Numbered from the stretch's first letter, positions 16,199 to 24,977 are shown. The stretch is 64,000 bases of DNA from an uncultured Parolsenella sp. (GCF_934660935.1 NZ_CAKUIH010000011.1:1-64000); one strand, 5' to 3'. Notes: generated from the sequence alone by a model not told the origin. Numbers and translations: made by a program.

Positions 16199-18235
16199 TT
16201 AGGCGTCCAGGTAACGGGCGTCATGGGCGTGGCGCTCGATGTAGTCACGGCGGTACTCGACCTCGGTACCCATGAGCTCGCGGACGGCGCGATCAGCCGC
16301 GGCGGCGTCCTCGATGGTCACGCGCTGGAGGATGCGGGTCTTGGGGTCCATGGTCGTGGATGCAAGCTGCTTCGGGTCCATCTCGCCCAGGCCCTTGTAG
16401 CGCTGGACGTCATAACCCTTCTTCTTTTTCTTGAGCTTGCCGGAATCGTCCTTGGTGTCCTCGTCCTCATCAGGACTGAAGCCCAGGGAGCGGATAGTGT
16501 CGCGGAGAATCTCCTCCTCCGGCTGACGACCGTTGGGATAGACGTAGTGGATCTTCTTGCGCACCTTGACGCCAAAGATCGGCGGGCAGGCGACGTAGAT
16601 GTAGCCAGCGTCGATGAGCGGGCGCATGTACTTGTAGAAGAAGGTCATCAGCAGGATGCGGATGTGGGCGCCGTCGACGTCTGCATCGGTCATGATGATG
16701 ATCTTGTGGTAGCGAGCCTTGGTGATGTCGAAGTCGCCACCCTCGCCATTGCCCGTGGTCACACCGGTGCCGATAGCCGTGATGAGCGACTGGATGGTGT
16801 CACTCGAGAAGGCGCGGTGATCGCCAACGCGCTCGACGTTCAGGATCTTGCCGCGCAGGGGGAGAATCGCCTGGATGTCTCGGCGACGGCCGTCCTTGGC
16901 CGAACCGCCTGCCGAGTCGCCCTCGACAATGAAGAGCTCAGTGAGCTCGGCGTCGCGAACGGAGCAGTCCGCAAGCTTGCCGGGAAGGGCCGCGCTCTCG
17001 AGGAGGCTCTTGCGGCGCGTCGCCTCGCGGGCCTTGCGGGCGGCGGTGCGGGCCTTGCTTGCCTGCTGAGCCTTATTGACGATGGTGCGAGCCTGCTTGG
17101 GATGCTCCTCGAGGTACTCCGCAAGGCCATCGGCGACAACCTTGTTGGTGAGCGAGCGCATATAGGAACTGCCGAGCTTGGCCTTGGTCTGGCCCTCGAA
17201 CTGCGGGTCCGGAAGCTTGACGGAGATGACGGCGGAGAGACCCTCGCGAACGTCGTCGCCCGTGAGGTTGGGCTCCTTCTCCTTGAGAAGGCCCTGCTTG
17301 CGCGCGTAGTCATTGATGACACGCGTAAGCGCGGTGCGGAAGCCCTCGAGGTGCATGCCGCCCTCGGGCGTGTAGATGTCATTGGCGAACGACATCACGC
17401 TCTCGCCGTAGCCGGTGTTCCACTGGAGGGAGACCTCAACCTCGCCCATCTTCTCGACGGGAGTTCCCTCCTCTGTCTTGCCAGCGAGGTAGATGGGATT
17501 CTTGAGACCCTCGGGAACGTCCTTGCCCTCGTTCAGGAACTTGACGAAGTCAATGATGCCGCCGGCGTAGCAGAACTCGACGACGCGCGGCTCAACCTCA
17601 CGCTCGTCCGTCAGGACGATCTTGAGGTTCTTGTTGAGGAAGGCCGTCTCCTGCAGACGGTTGTGGAGGGTGTCGAAGTCATAGACGCAAGTCTCAAAGA
17701 TCTCGTCATCCGGCCAGAAGGTGACCGTGGTTCCCGTGGTCGTGGACTCGCCCACAACCTTCATCTTCTCGACGGTCTTGCCGCGCGAGAACTCCATCTC
17801 GTAGATGTTGCCGTCACGCTTGACCTGGACGACGACCCTCTTGGAGAGGGCGTTCACGACGGAGATGCCGACGCCATGGAGGCCGCCCGAGACCTTGTAC
17901 GCGCTGTTATCGAACTTCCCGCCGGCGTGGAGGATCGTCATGACGACTTCGAGAGTCGGGATCTTCTTCACCGGGTGCAGGTCAACGGGGATGCCGCGGC
18001 CGTTGTCAACGACGGTGATGGAGTTGTCGGCGTGCACCGTGACGCGAATCTCGTTGCAGAATCCGGCCATGGCCTCGTCGACAGAATTGTCTACGATCTC
18101 CCACACGAGGTGGTGGAGGCCGCTCGAGCTGGTCGAACCGATATACATGCCCGGGCGCTTGCGGACAGCCTCAAGGCCTTCGAGAATCTTGATCTCGCCG
18201 CCGTCGTAGCCATGTTCATTGGGAGACTCTGACAC
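16199..18235 (-). CDS. gyrB: DNA gyrase subunit B
   Basis: This is the 678-residue ATPase subunit of gyrase. The GHKL ATP-binding fold is seen in WEIVDNSVDEA, in VVDNGRGIPVD and in GGLHGVGISVVNALS. The Toprim domain shows VEGDSAGGSAKDGR and the DADVDGAHI metal-binding motif near residues 515-525. The C-terminal tail has GLGEMDPKQL. A GTG start at 18235 follows AAGGA. It is co-transcribed with gyrA immediately downstream and follows dciA and recF on the same strand. A lysine-rich stretch (DSGKLKKKKKGYD) sits inside the Toprim/tail region and is a lineage-specific insertion rather than a catalytic part. Confidence 0.97.
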   Translation of the reverse strand: MSESPNEHGYDGGEIKILEGLEAVRKRPGMYIGSTSSSGLHHLVWEIVDNSVDEAMAGFCNEIRVTVHADNSITVVDNGRGIPVDLHPVKKIPTLEVVMTILHAGGKFDNSAYKVSGGLHGVGISVVNALSKRVVVQVKRDGNIYEMEFSRGKTVEKMKVVGESTTTGTTVTFWPDDEIFETCVYDFDTLHNRLQETAFLNKNLKIVLTDEREVEPRVVEFCYAGGIIDFVKFLNEGKDVPEGLKNPIYLAGKTEEGTPVEKMGEVEVSLQWNTGYGESVMSFANDIYTPEGGMHLEGFRTALTRVINDYARKQGLLKEKEPNLTGDDVREGLSAVISVKLPDPQFEGQTKAKLGSSYMRSLTNKVVADGLAEYLEEHPKQARTIVNKAQQASKARTAARKAREATRRKSLLESAALPGKLADCSVRDAELTELFIVEGDSAGGSAKDGRRRDIQAILPLRGKILNVERVGDHRAFSSDTIQSLITAIGTGVTTGNGEGGDFDITKARYHKIIIMTDADVDGAHIRILLMTFFYKYMRPLIDAGYIYVACPPIFGVKVRKKIHYVYPNGRQPEEEILRDTIRSLGFSPDEDEDTKDDSGKLKKKKKGYDVQRYKGLGEMDPKQLASTTMDPKTRILQRVTIEDAAAADRAVRELMGTEVEYRRDYIERHAHDARYLDA

Positions 18236-18358
18236 CCGACAGTCCTTTCCTTAGGGTTTCTAGTCAATCCTTACTAGTTTAGTACAGGCGCCCAATTTGG
18301 CACAGCCTAAACCTAAATCGACGAAAACCCTTACGCCCAATATGGCTCTGGCGGATTG

Positions 18359-18964
18359 TCAGGGATTCTGCGGGTCCCTTTTGATTTCTCGCGTACTTTC
18401 CAACTTTGCGCGACGAATTGAGTATTCCATCGCTTTAGACGCGTTTTCGCGCAGACGAGGGTCAAGTCTCGAAACCTTGTCGGCAATGCGTGCCGCCTCG
18501 ATGGTGGAAAGGGGCGGGAGTTCCTCCTCGACACGGGAGGGCTCCTCTTGCGCTATGGCACGCTCGCCCGCCTTCCTACTCAACTTGAACCTCACGCGGG
18601 CGACCTCGAGCCCCTCGTACGAGAGGCGGTCGACGAAAAGCTCCGCATTGGTGGTGAGGTCGACCATGAGCGCGTTGCCATCGAGGTAGACGACGAGTTC
18701 CGGCAAGCCCACGCCGCTTTTGGGCTTATTGAGCCAGACGGCAACCGTGTGCTTGGCGGCGCGCTTGCCACAAACCTTCCTCCATGCGTGCAGGGCCTTG
18801 TTCACGTCCGACGCACCGCGAGCGACCCGCTTGTCGACATAGGCAGCGACGACGTCCGCCGCGGTGGCGGCAGCGTGCTGCTTGGCGGGGTCGAGCGGGT
18901 CATAGACGCTCCTCGCCGCGGCGCGAGCCCGACCACCCTCGTGCCCGTAGTACCTAGCCGCCAT
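18359..18964 (-). CDS. dciA: DciA-like DUF721 helicase-loader family protein
   Basis: This is a 201-residue DUF721 protein lying between recF and gyrB, the usual actinobacterial position. The DUF721 core spans about residues 55-135, with ALHAWRKVCGKRAAKHT followed by an LVVYLDGNALMVDL strand pair and an amphipathic helix. DUF721 proteins include DciA, which helps load the replicative helicase DnaB in bacteria without DnaC/DnaI. The ATG at 18964 overlaps the recF stop by 11 bp, indicating translational coupling. A basic N-terminal segment precedes the core and a helical C-terminal extension (about 65 residues) follows it. Function is inferred from the family. Confidence 0.78.
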   Translation of the reverse strand: MAARYYGHEGGRARAAARSVYDPLDPAKQHAAATAADVVAAYVDKRVARGASDVNKALHAWRKVCGKRAAKHTVAVWLNKPKSGVGLPELVVYLDGNALMVDLTTNAELFVDRLSYEGLEVARVRFKLSRKAGERAIAQEEPSRVEEELPPLSTIEAARIADKVSRLDPRLRENASKAMEYSIRRAKLESTREIKRDPQNP

Positions 18965-20039
18965 AGCGGACCACCTTCATCCCCTCGAGAAGGCTGTCGT
19001 CGAAGTAGCCGAGGTTGGTCGTCGTGATGACCGTCTGAATCCCGCCCTCGACGAACTTCGTCACGCAGGCTCGGCGGTTCTCGTCAAGCTCACTCATGAC
19101 ATCGTCGAGCAAAAGCAGGGGTCGTTCGCCGAGGAGGTCTTCGCAGAGCCGCACCTCGGCCATCTTCCAAGCGAGGGCGACGGTACGCTGCTGCCCCTGG
19201 CTGCCGAACGCGCGAGCGTCACGCCCCTCGATCTCAAAGGAGATATCGTCGCGATGGGGACCGACGAGAGTCTGCCCTCGGCGGAGGTCGTCGTCGCGAC
19301 TCTCCCCCATGCGCCGAAGCATGAGGTCACGAAGCTCGTCGCGTCCCATGCCCGCCTCGGCGCCGGCGACGCTCGGCACATAGCGGCACGTGAGCGCCTC
19401 GCCGGAGGCAACGTCCGCGTACACCTCACCCACGAGCGAGGAAAGGCGCGTGAAGAGGTTGAGGCGATGGTGAAGGAGCGTCGCTCCACCCAGAGCCACC
19501 GACTCGTCCCACGCGTCGAGGAGGACGGGGTCGCAGCCATCCTTCAGAAGGCGGTTTCGCTGTTCGACGGAGCGCGTGTATGCCGAGAGTACCTTGCGAT
19601 ACCCGGCGTTCGCCTGGGCTCCAAACGAATCGAGCTCTCCCCTGCGCATCGAGGCCGAGCCCTTCACGAGCGACAGGTCATCGGGGCAGAAGAGAATCGA
19701 GAGAAGGGTTCCCGGCAGGTCCTGGCTGCGACAGGGCTTGCCGTTCCTCAGGAACTTGCGCGAACCCTCGGCGGCGACGAGCTCGACATCCACCACTCGC
19801 CCATCGCCCTCGAGACGTGCGGACACATGCGCCTCCCGAGCTCCGGGAGCGACGAGCTCGGCCGGAGACGGGCGGCGGAACGATTGTCCCGCGGTGAGGT
19901 ATTGGAGTGCCTCGACGGTGTTCGTCTTTCCAACGGCATTGGGCCCCACGAGGACCGTCACGCCGGGCGACGGCTCGAGGACGACCCCGTCGAGGTTCCT
20001 ATATCCGCTGAACGAGATTCGAGTGACGACGAGAGACAC
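18954..20039 (-). CDS. recF: DNA repair and recombination protein RecF
   Basis: This is the 361-residue SMC-like ATPase of the RecFOR pathway that acts at gapped DNA and stalled forks. Walker A is GPNAVGKTN (about residues 33-41), the ABC-type signature region is GSQGQQRTVALAWKMAE and Walker B is PLLLLDDVMSELD. A GTG start at 20039 lies three bases after the dnaN stop, and the 3' end overlaps dciA, so dnaN-recF-dciA reads as one operon. Length is normal for RecF. Confidence 0.96.
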   Translation of the reverse strand: MSLVVTRISFSGYRNLDGVVLEPSPGVTVLVGPNAVGKTNTVEALQYLTAGQSFRRPSPAELVAPGAREAHVSARLEGDGRVVDVELVAAEGSRKFLRNGKPCRSQDLPGTLLSILFCPDDLSLVKGSASMRRGELDSFGAQANAGYRKVLSAYTRSVEQRNRLLKDGCDPVLLDAWDESVALGGATLLHHRLNLFTRLSSLVGEVYADVASGEALTCRYVPSVAGAEAGMGRDELRDLMLRRMGESRDDDLRRGQTLVGPHRDDISFEIEGRDARAFGSQGQQRTVALAWKMAEVRLCEDLLGERPLLLLDDVMSELDENRRACVTKFVEGGIQTVITTTNLGYFDDSLLEGMKVVRYGG

Positions 20040-20042
20040 GGG

Positions 20043-21146
20043 CTACATCCGCACGGGCATGAGCAGGTACAGGTAGTTGATCTTCGAGTAGCTCTTGAAG
20101 ACGCCGGGGCGCATCTTCTCCTGGAGCTCGAGCGTGACCTCGCTCTCCTGGTTAAGGGCGCTCACGCAATCGCCGACATAGCGGTAGTTCATGCCGATGG
20201 AGTTCGACTGGCCCTCGACGTCAACAGAAAGCTGCTCGCGAGCATCGCCCTGATCCGGCGAGGTCGACGAGAGAAGCATCTGGCCGGAATCGGCGTCGAC
20301 GTCGAGCCTCACGGAGGAGTTCGACGTGGCGATGGAGCTGACGCGGCGCAGGGCGCCGGCGAGGTCCGCGACCTTCACCTTGACGGAGGTCAGGCACGTC
20401 GACGGGATCAGCTTCTTGTAGTCGGGGAAGGTGCCTTCGATGCGCCTGGAGACATAGGTGGTGTTGCCAAACACGAAGATGACCTGGTTCGCAGTGCTGC
20501 CGATGATGATCGTCGGGGACTCGCTGGGAAGCGACAGGACGTCGTGGAACACGGTGCCGGGGATGATCATCTCGAAGGTTCCGTCGAGAGAGGAGGTCTC
20601 GACGTTGGTGTCGCACACGACGAGACGATAGGAATCCGTGGCAACGAGACGCACGAGGTTCTCCTCGACGTTGAGAAGGACGCCGGCGAGGATCGGGCGG
20701 CTCGTGTCGCGGGAGGTCACCTTATAGACCTTGTCGACCATCTCCGAGAGGATGTTGCAGGGCAGCTCGACCGAGCGCTCCATCGCGATCTCCGGAAAGC
20801 TCGGGAAATCTGCGGCGTTCAGGCAATTCAGGTGGAAGGAGCTCTTGTCGCACGTGAGGTGGATGGTGCCCTCTCCGCCATCAAAGGTAACGGCAGAGTC
20901 CGACAGGTTCTTCACGACGCTCGTGAGCATGCGCCCGGAGATGACCGTCTCGCCCTCCTCCTCGACGTTGGCGGCGATCTTGTGTCGGATCGAGGTGTCA
21001 AGATCGGAAGCCTGCATCTCAAGCGTTCCACCGGAGGCCTTCATGAGGATGCCTCCGAGAACGGGAATGGTCGAGTGAGTGGCGATTCCCTTCGAGACGA
21101 TGGAGAGCGCCTTGGCAAGGGATGACTGGCTGACGGTGAAACGCAT
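20043..21146 (-). CDS. dnaN: DNA polymerase III beta sliding clamp
   Basis: This is the 367-residue ring-forming processivity clamp, with three repeated clamp folds. Recognisable segments are IPVLGGILMKASG near the start, the middle-domain ISRDTSRPILAGVL-like segment, and the C-terminal LMPVRM that ends most DnaN proteins. The ATG at 21146 follows GGAGAG by five bases. An AT-rich block and DnaA-box-like sites lie in the 238-bp gap to dnaA. It heads the dnaN-recF-dciA unit. Confidence 0.97.
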   Translation of the reverse strand: MRFTVSQSSLAKALSIVSKGIATHSTIPVLGGILMKASGGTLEMQASDLDTSIRHKIAANVEEEGETVISGRMLTSVVKNLSDSAVTFDGGEGTIHLTCDKSSFHLNCLNAADFPSFPEIAMERSVELPCNILSEMVDKVYKVTSRDTSRPILAGVLLNVEENLVRLVATDSYRLVVCDTNVETSSLDGTFEMIIPGTVFHDVLSLPSESPTIIIGSTANQVIFVFGNTTYVSRRIEGTFPDYKKLIPSTCLTSVKVKVADLAGALRRVSSIATSNSSVRLDVDADSGQMLLSSTSPDQGDAREQLSVDVEGQSNSIGMNYRYVGDCVSALNQESEVTLELQEKMRPGVFKSYSKINYLYLLMPVRM

Positions 21147-21156
21147 GTGTCTCTCC

Positions 21157-21182
21157 TATCTATATCTATTTATATATAGATA
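21157..21182. other. AT-rich inverted repeat in the dnaA-dnaN gap
   Basis: TATCTATAT (21157-21165) and ATATAGATA (21174-21182) flank an AT-only centre just upstream of dnaN. In a GC-rich genome this is the most AT-rich stretch near the origin. It could be a DNA-unwinding element or simply the dnaN promoter region. Confidence 0.45.
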
Positions 21183-21290
21183 TACATGTTAGTAATGGTA
21201 GTAAGGCGTGTAGAAACGTAGAAAACTTCTTAACAGTGCTGGTAGACGGCTTATTTCGCTGGTGCATTCACAGGTGATAGAGAACCTGAG

Positions 21291-21348
21291 TTATCTACAG
21301 AGAATAGCGGCTGAAATTCTTTCAACATTTTGACCCCAGTTTTCCACC
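21291..21348 (+). promoter_or_regulatory. DnaA-box-like sites between dnaA and dnaN
   Basis: TTATCTACA (21291-21299) differs from the E. coli box TTATCCACA at one base. CTTTCAACA (21319-21327) carries the TCAACA core shared with other sites near the origin. TTTTCCACC (21340-21348) is a weaker match. They lie downstream of dnaA and may form part of a split origin. Confidence 0.5.
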
Positions 21349-21384
21349 ATCCTCTACCACCTTTCGACATCTCATTGTCGAATG

Positions 21385-22959
21385 CTAGGAGCTCGCCATC
21401 AGGTCCTCCTTGAGGCGCATGATCTTGTCATAGACGATGCGGTCCTCCGTGCGTCGCTCCTCGACCCACTTGAGGCTGTGCTTTACCGTCGCGTGGGTGC
21501 GGCCACCAAACCGCTCACCGATGTCCGCGAGGGTCGAGTCCGTGAGCTCTCGCGCAAGCCACACGGCGACGTGACGTGGTTCCATGAGGGTCTTGTTGCG
21601 CTTGTCTCCCACGAGGTCCGTGTGGGTGACGTTGTACCTGGTCTCAACGAACTTCTGGATCTGCTCGATCGTGAAGGTGCGCGTGTTGGCGCCCCATTTT
21701 GCCTCGGCGATCTTCGTGATGTCCTCACGCGTGAGGGGAGACCCCCCGCGTTGCCTGTTGGCGGCCTCGAGGATGCAGACCTGGCAGAAGCTCTTGATGG
21801 TGCGAATGGACGCGCCGGAGCGCTCCGCCATGAACTCAAGGTCTTCTTCCGTGAGATCGCCATCGTAGGCGGCGTCGCCCATCTCTCGCGCGAAGTCCTT
21901 CATCCTCTTATAAAAGGTCCTGAGGAGGCCGAGTTTGAGCTCGTAGTTTGGGACCTGGATGGAGATGGTCACGCCTGAGTCGAGGCGGGTGGACACACGC
22001 TCCTCGAGGCCGAGCTCGATGGGGCTCTTGTCTGCTGCGAGCACGATCTGCTTGCCGTGGCTCGTGAGGAAGTTGAAGGTGTCAAAGAAGAACTGAACGG
22101 ATCCCGCCTTCGAGCGGAACCCCTGAATGTCGTCGATGATGAGGACGTCGACGCCGTGGTAGTTGTCCGTGAGCGCCTGCTTGACGTCCTTCGTGGTGTC
22201 CACCATCGCGGTGCTGTAGTCATTTACGAATTCCGTAGCGGTTCGATACACGCAGACGCGTTCCGGGTCGTTGACGGCGAGATAGTTCTGGATGGCCTTG
22301 AGTAGGTGAGTCTTACCCATCCCCGGGCCGCCGTAGATAAAGAGAGGGTTATAAGCGTGGCTGCCGTTGGCGACCGCCTTTGCCGCCTGGAGAGCCATGC
22401 GGTTCTCCTCGCCCTCGATAAACGTCTCGAAGGTGAGCTCTGAATCCTCGGGTGCAATGTCTCCCACGAGGGGATTCTTCCGAGGAGCCGCCGACGCGGG
22501 CGTAACCTGTGTCGCGATGGGCTCGGCGGATGGATTCATCAGGCGCTCGAGCTCCTCGCGCGAGATGGTCGTCTGTGTCTGGTGGATATGAGGCATGGGC
22601 GCTGGCGCGACTTGGGACGCAGGCGCTTGAGGAGCCGGTGCCTGTTGCTGCGCAGCGCCGGGACGAGAAGCGGACGGGTTGCCGGAAGGTGCTCCTCCTG
22701 CCAGCGTCACGCACACGTTGAAGTGCTGGAAGGCCGCCCTTTCGAGGGCGTCTTCGATGATCGGTGCGTTTCTCTCGACGTTGCGCTTCACGAACGCGCC
22801 CTTGACCGAGATGGTCAGGGTGTCCTCCGTGAGGTCCTCCGCCGTGCAGCTGCGAAGCATGGCGAGGGTGGCGGGCGCCATCCCCTCTTCTTCGAGCATG
22901 TTCGTCACGTCGTCCCAGAGGATCTGGGCATCTGACTCTTGGGTTGAGAGATCACTCAT
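21385..22959 (-). CDS. dnaA: Chromosomal replication initiator DnaA
   Basis: This is the 524-residue initiator that binds and opens oriC. The N-terminal domain is followed by a Pro/Ala/Gln-rich linker (about residues 95-150). The AAA+ domain has Walker A GGPGMGKTH (near 205) and Walker B DVLIIDDIQGF. Domain IV has the DnaA-box helix-turn-helix ending GGRTHATVKHS (near 483). E. coli has GGRDHTTV there, so Asp433 and Thr435 equivalents are Thr and Ala. The longer ATG at 23025 has no ribosome site; the ATG at 22959 (MSDLSTQES) matches usual DnaA N-termini. Variant boxes flank the gene on both sides. Confidence 0.96.
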   Translation of the reverse strand: MSDLSTQESDAQILWDDVTNMLEEEGMAPATLAMLRSCTAEDLTEDTLTISVKGAFVKRNVERNAPIIEDALERAAFQHFNVCVTLAGGAPSGNPSASRPGAAQQQAPAPQAPASQVAPAPMPHIHQTQTTISREELERLMNPSAEPIATQVTPASAAPRKNPLVGDIAPEDSELTFETFIEGEENRMALQAAKAVANGSHAYNPLFIYGGPGMGKTHLLKAIQNYLAVNDPERVCVYRTATEFVNDYSTAMVDTTKDVKQALTDNYHGVDVLIIDDIQGFRSKAGSVQFFFDTFNFLTSHGKQIVLAADKSPIELGLEERVSTRLDSGVTISIQVPNYELKLGLLRTFYKRMKDFAREMGDAAYDGDLTEEDLEFMAERSGASIRTIKSFCQVCILEAANRQRGGSPLTREDITKIAEAKWGANTRTFTIEQIQKFVETRYNVTHTDLVGDKRNKTLMEPRHVAVWLARELTDSTLADIGERFGGRTHATVKHSLKWVEERRTEDRIVYDKIMRLKEDLMASS

Positions 22960-23011
22960 TGTGCGTGGATCCAAACTGTCTGGACGGCGGGTCGCCGCCC
23001 TTCTCCCAAAA

Positions 23012-23066
23012 TGTTGAAAACTCATTATATGTGAGCTTTGAGCTGAGGTGGAGCAAGTGTTGAAAA
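23012..23066 (-). promoter_or_regulatory. Pair of variant DnaA boxes upstream of dnaA
   Basis: Two identical sites, TTTTCAACA on the minus strand, lie at 23012-23020 and 23058-23066, 46 bp apart, immediately upstream of dnaA. They share the TCAACA core with sites on the rpmH side and could serve in initiation or dnaA autoregulation. Confidence 0.55.
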
Positions 23067-23166
23067 CTAATTCGGACGGCGGTGAAACTCTGATGTCACC
23101 GCCGCCCGAAGCGATCCGATGCTGTTTGGGGAGACGATCGGATATCCCCGTTGGCTCACCGGTTTT

Positions 23167-24336
23167 CTACTGCTGGATGAGCGTCATGCCCATGTTCGTG
23201 AGGAACCGCTTTTGCCCCCTCTTGGCGACTATGCCCTGGTTCTCCATCTCCCGAAGCTGGCGGCTCCAAGTTGCGTTTGATCCGCCATATGCCGCCACGA
23301 GGTCGACCACGCCCACGCTCTCGTGCTGGGCGAGATAGGCGATGACTTGCTGCGCCCTCTCGCTGAGAGGTTCCGGATGCATTTGCTGCTGCCAAGGCAT
23401 TTGCTGCTGGTAGGGAGCCTGTGGCATTCCCTGGGCGTAGGGGTAGTAGCCCTGTGGCGCGCTCTGCGCTGCCGGCCAGGCCCCGGCGCCCCATGGTTGG
23501 GGCATCTGTTGCGGATAGCCTTGCTGGTATTGGGGCATCCCCTGCTGCTGCGCTTGCGGCTGGAACTGCCCCATGCCCTGCTGTGGATAGCCCATCATCT
23601 GCTGGGGATACTGTGCCCCTGCCTGCTGGGGATACTGTGCCTCTGTCTGCGGAGGATATTGCTGCGCGCCCTGCTGCCATCCTTGCTGATAGGGATTCTG
23701 CCCGGGTGCTGCCGCCATGCCCTGGGGCTGTTGCCAAGCCTCATTCGCCGCCTGCATCGCAGGCGCAGACCCATTCGCGCTCTCATTGGGCATCGAGATC
23801 GTCACGATGGTGCCGCAGTTGATGTTGTCTTCGATGGTGAGCGTGCCGCCGTGGTCTTCCATGTATTGCTGGGCGTAAGGAAGGCCCGACCCCACACCTC
23901 GAATGTATTTCTTCATCTCCTCCGTTGCGGAGCTGGTTCCGTATTCGAGTGCGCGGTCCTTCTCGCGGATGCCGGGTCCCTGGTCTGAGAAGCGGATGGT
24001 GTTTCCGCCATCGAGGATGGAGACGGTCGGCTCCTTGAAATATGCGTGGACGAGGTTCTCAACAACCTCGCGGATGACCGTGAACGAGATCTTGCCGCCC
24101 TGCTCCTTGGCGAGGTGCGTGACGGTCGCGGTGATCTCCTCAAGATAGGAGCGCACGTCCGACGGTTGAATGACGACCACCCTCGGCGTTGCCGCGGGGT
24201 CATCGAAGATGGCGATTCGTGTGGGATTGGTGACGACCTCGCCAAGTTCGGGCGAGGTGGAGTTTTCCACCTTGTCTGCTCCCACGCCTATTTCCGTTGG
24301 CCCTTCTCCTACGAAGGGATAGAAGGCATCTGCCAT
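23167..24336 (-). CDS. HATPase/winged-helix fusion protein inside the origin
   Basis: This is a 389-residue protein with an N-terminal GHKL ATPase domain of the anti-sigma/histidine-kinase type: N-box REVVENLVHAYF (about 89-100), DQGPGI (118-123) and GVGSGLP (147-153). No phospho-acceptor histidine domain is visible. A Gln/Pro/Tyr-rich linker (about 190-315, many PQQ and YPQQ units) leads to a C-terminal winged-helix segment (about 318-385, with VVDLVAAYGGSNATWSRQLREM) of MarR-like type. There is no partner sigma or anti-anti-sigma gene nearby. It lies between dnaA and rpmH, flanked by DnaA-like boxes. A role in origin-linked or stress regulation is possible but not shown by sequence. The ribosome site is weak. 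Confidence 0.85.
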   Translation of the reverse strand: MADAFYPFVGEGPTEIGVGADKVENSTSPELGEVVTNPTRIAIFDDPAATPRVVVIQPSDVRSYLEEITATVTHLAKEQGGKISFTVIREVVENLVHAYFKEPTVSILDGGNTIRFSDQGPGIREKDRALEYGTSSATEEMKKYIRGVGSGLPYAQQYMEDHGGTLTIEDNINCGTIVTISMPNESANGSAPAMQAANEAWQQPQGMAAAPGQNPYQQGWQQGAQQYPPQTEAQYPQQAGAQYPQQMMGYPQQGMGQFQPQAQQQGMPQYQQGYPQQMPQPWGAGAWPAAQSAPQGYYPYAQGMPQAPYQQQMPWQQQMHPEPLSERAQQVIAYLAQHESVGVVDLVAAYGGSNATWSRQLREMENQGIVAKRGQKRFLTNMGMTLIQQ

Positions 24337-24380
24337 CTTTCATCCATTTCTTTCACGGCCCTAGCGGGGCTTTTCATGCT

Positions 24381-24550
24381 CTTTCAACAAGATTCCAACA
24401 GATGATGAAAACTTGCACAAGCTTTTTTCCACCAACCGAAAGTTGTCAACATCTGACGAAAGATTGTTGATAACCTGCGATGACAAACCTCAAGCTGCTC
24501 GTGAAATACCTTGTCTACAGGCAAAATGTTTCACGTTGCACTGTTGATTA
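24381..24550. promoter_or_regulatory. Cluster of variant DnaA boxes
   Basis: Sites on the plus strand are CTTTCAACA (24381-24389), TTGTCAACA (24443-24451) and TTGTCTACA (24511-24519). On the minus strand they are TTATCAACA (24465-24473) and TAATCAACA (24542-24550). The common core is TCAACA rather than the classical TCCACA. ATTCCAACA (24392-24400) is a further weak match. Confidence 0.6.
24527..24542 (+). promoter_or_regulatory. Degenerate parS-like site in the origin
   Basis: TGTTTCACGTTGCACT matches 12 of 16 bases of the parS palindrome found near parA. Only the left half is intact. A separate CGTGAAA at 24500-24506 makes a wider inverted pair around the TTGTCTACA box. It may be a weak ParB site or chance. 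Confidence 0.3.
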
Positions 24551-24750
24551 TTTCATCCTTTGCGGATGATTTCCGCCTATTTCTGAAATGTTTGGCAACA
24601 GATTTTCTCCTCATGAAAGGCAGATCGAAAGCGAACACAAGGTCTTGTTGTTGCGCCCCTGGCGGACCTCACCCGTTGTGGTTTCGTGGCCAAGGCGTGC
24701 AAATGAGGTGCTTTTCTGTGGGATAACCTCGCAATTTCCCAATATTCAAA

Positions 24751-24780
24751 TTGACATCACGTAACCCACACCCCTACAAT
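24751..24780 (+). promoter_or_regulatory. rpmH operon promoter
   Basis: TTGACA (24751-24756) and TACAAT (24775-24780) are separated by 18 bases, about 55 bases upstream of the rpmH ATG. This is a near-consensus sigma-70 promoter, driving rpmH and probably rnpA, yidD and yidC. Confidence 0.85.
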
Positions 24781-24835
24781 CGGAGAGCTTGACTGCTAAT
24801 GCAGTGATGAGATTTGTCACTCAGGAGGAACCACT

Positions 24836-24970
24836 ATGAAGCGTACGTACCAGCCCAATAAGCGCAAGCGCGCCAAGTGCCACGGCTTCCGTGCTCGCAT
24901 GGCCACCAAGGGCGGCCGCGCCGTTCTCGCCCGTCGCCGTGCCAAGGGTCGCAAGAAGCTCACTGTCTAG
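24836..24970 (+). CDS. rpmH: 50S ribosomal protein L34
   Basis: This 44-residue basic protein begins MKRTYQPNKRKRAKCHGF and continues RMATKGGRAVLARRRAKGRKKL, the invariant L34 pattern. It is a structural protein of the large ribosomal subunit. GGAGG stands seven bases before the ATG. It is the first gene of the conserved plus-strand series right of the origin, eight bases ahead of rnpA. Confidence 0.98.
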   Translation: MKRTYQPNKRKRAKCHGFRARMATKGGRAVLARRRAKGRKKLTV

Positions 24971-24977
24971 GACATTC

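Larger units (their letters stand above)
24337..24835. other. Probable oriC intergenic region
   Basis: This 499-bp gene-free stretch separates minus-strand genes (dnaA side) from plus-strand genes (rpmH side). It is AT-richer than its surroundings. It holds four TCAACA-core boxes, a TTGTCTACA site, a degenerate parS-like site and the rpmH promoter. Divergent gene orientation, dnaA proximity and box density make it the best origin candidate in the window. Confidence 0.7.

Noticed and set aside
13062..16202. 1,046-codon plus-strand frame over gyrA
   Set aside because: It is an antisense shadow of gyrA and runs through the long palindrome.
19254..21125. 623-codon plus-strand frame over recF and dnaN
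   Set aside because: Antisense shadow of two certain genes with no domain of its own.
22959..23025. Longer dnaA start at the ATG at 23025
   Set aside because: No ribosome site upstream and the extra residues overlap a variant DnaA box; the downstream ATG matches known DnaA N-termini.
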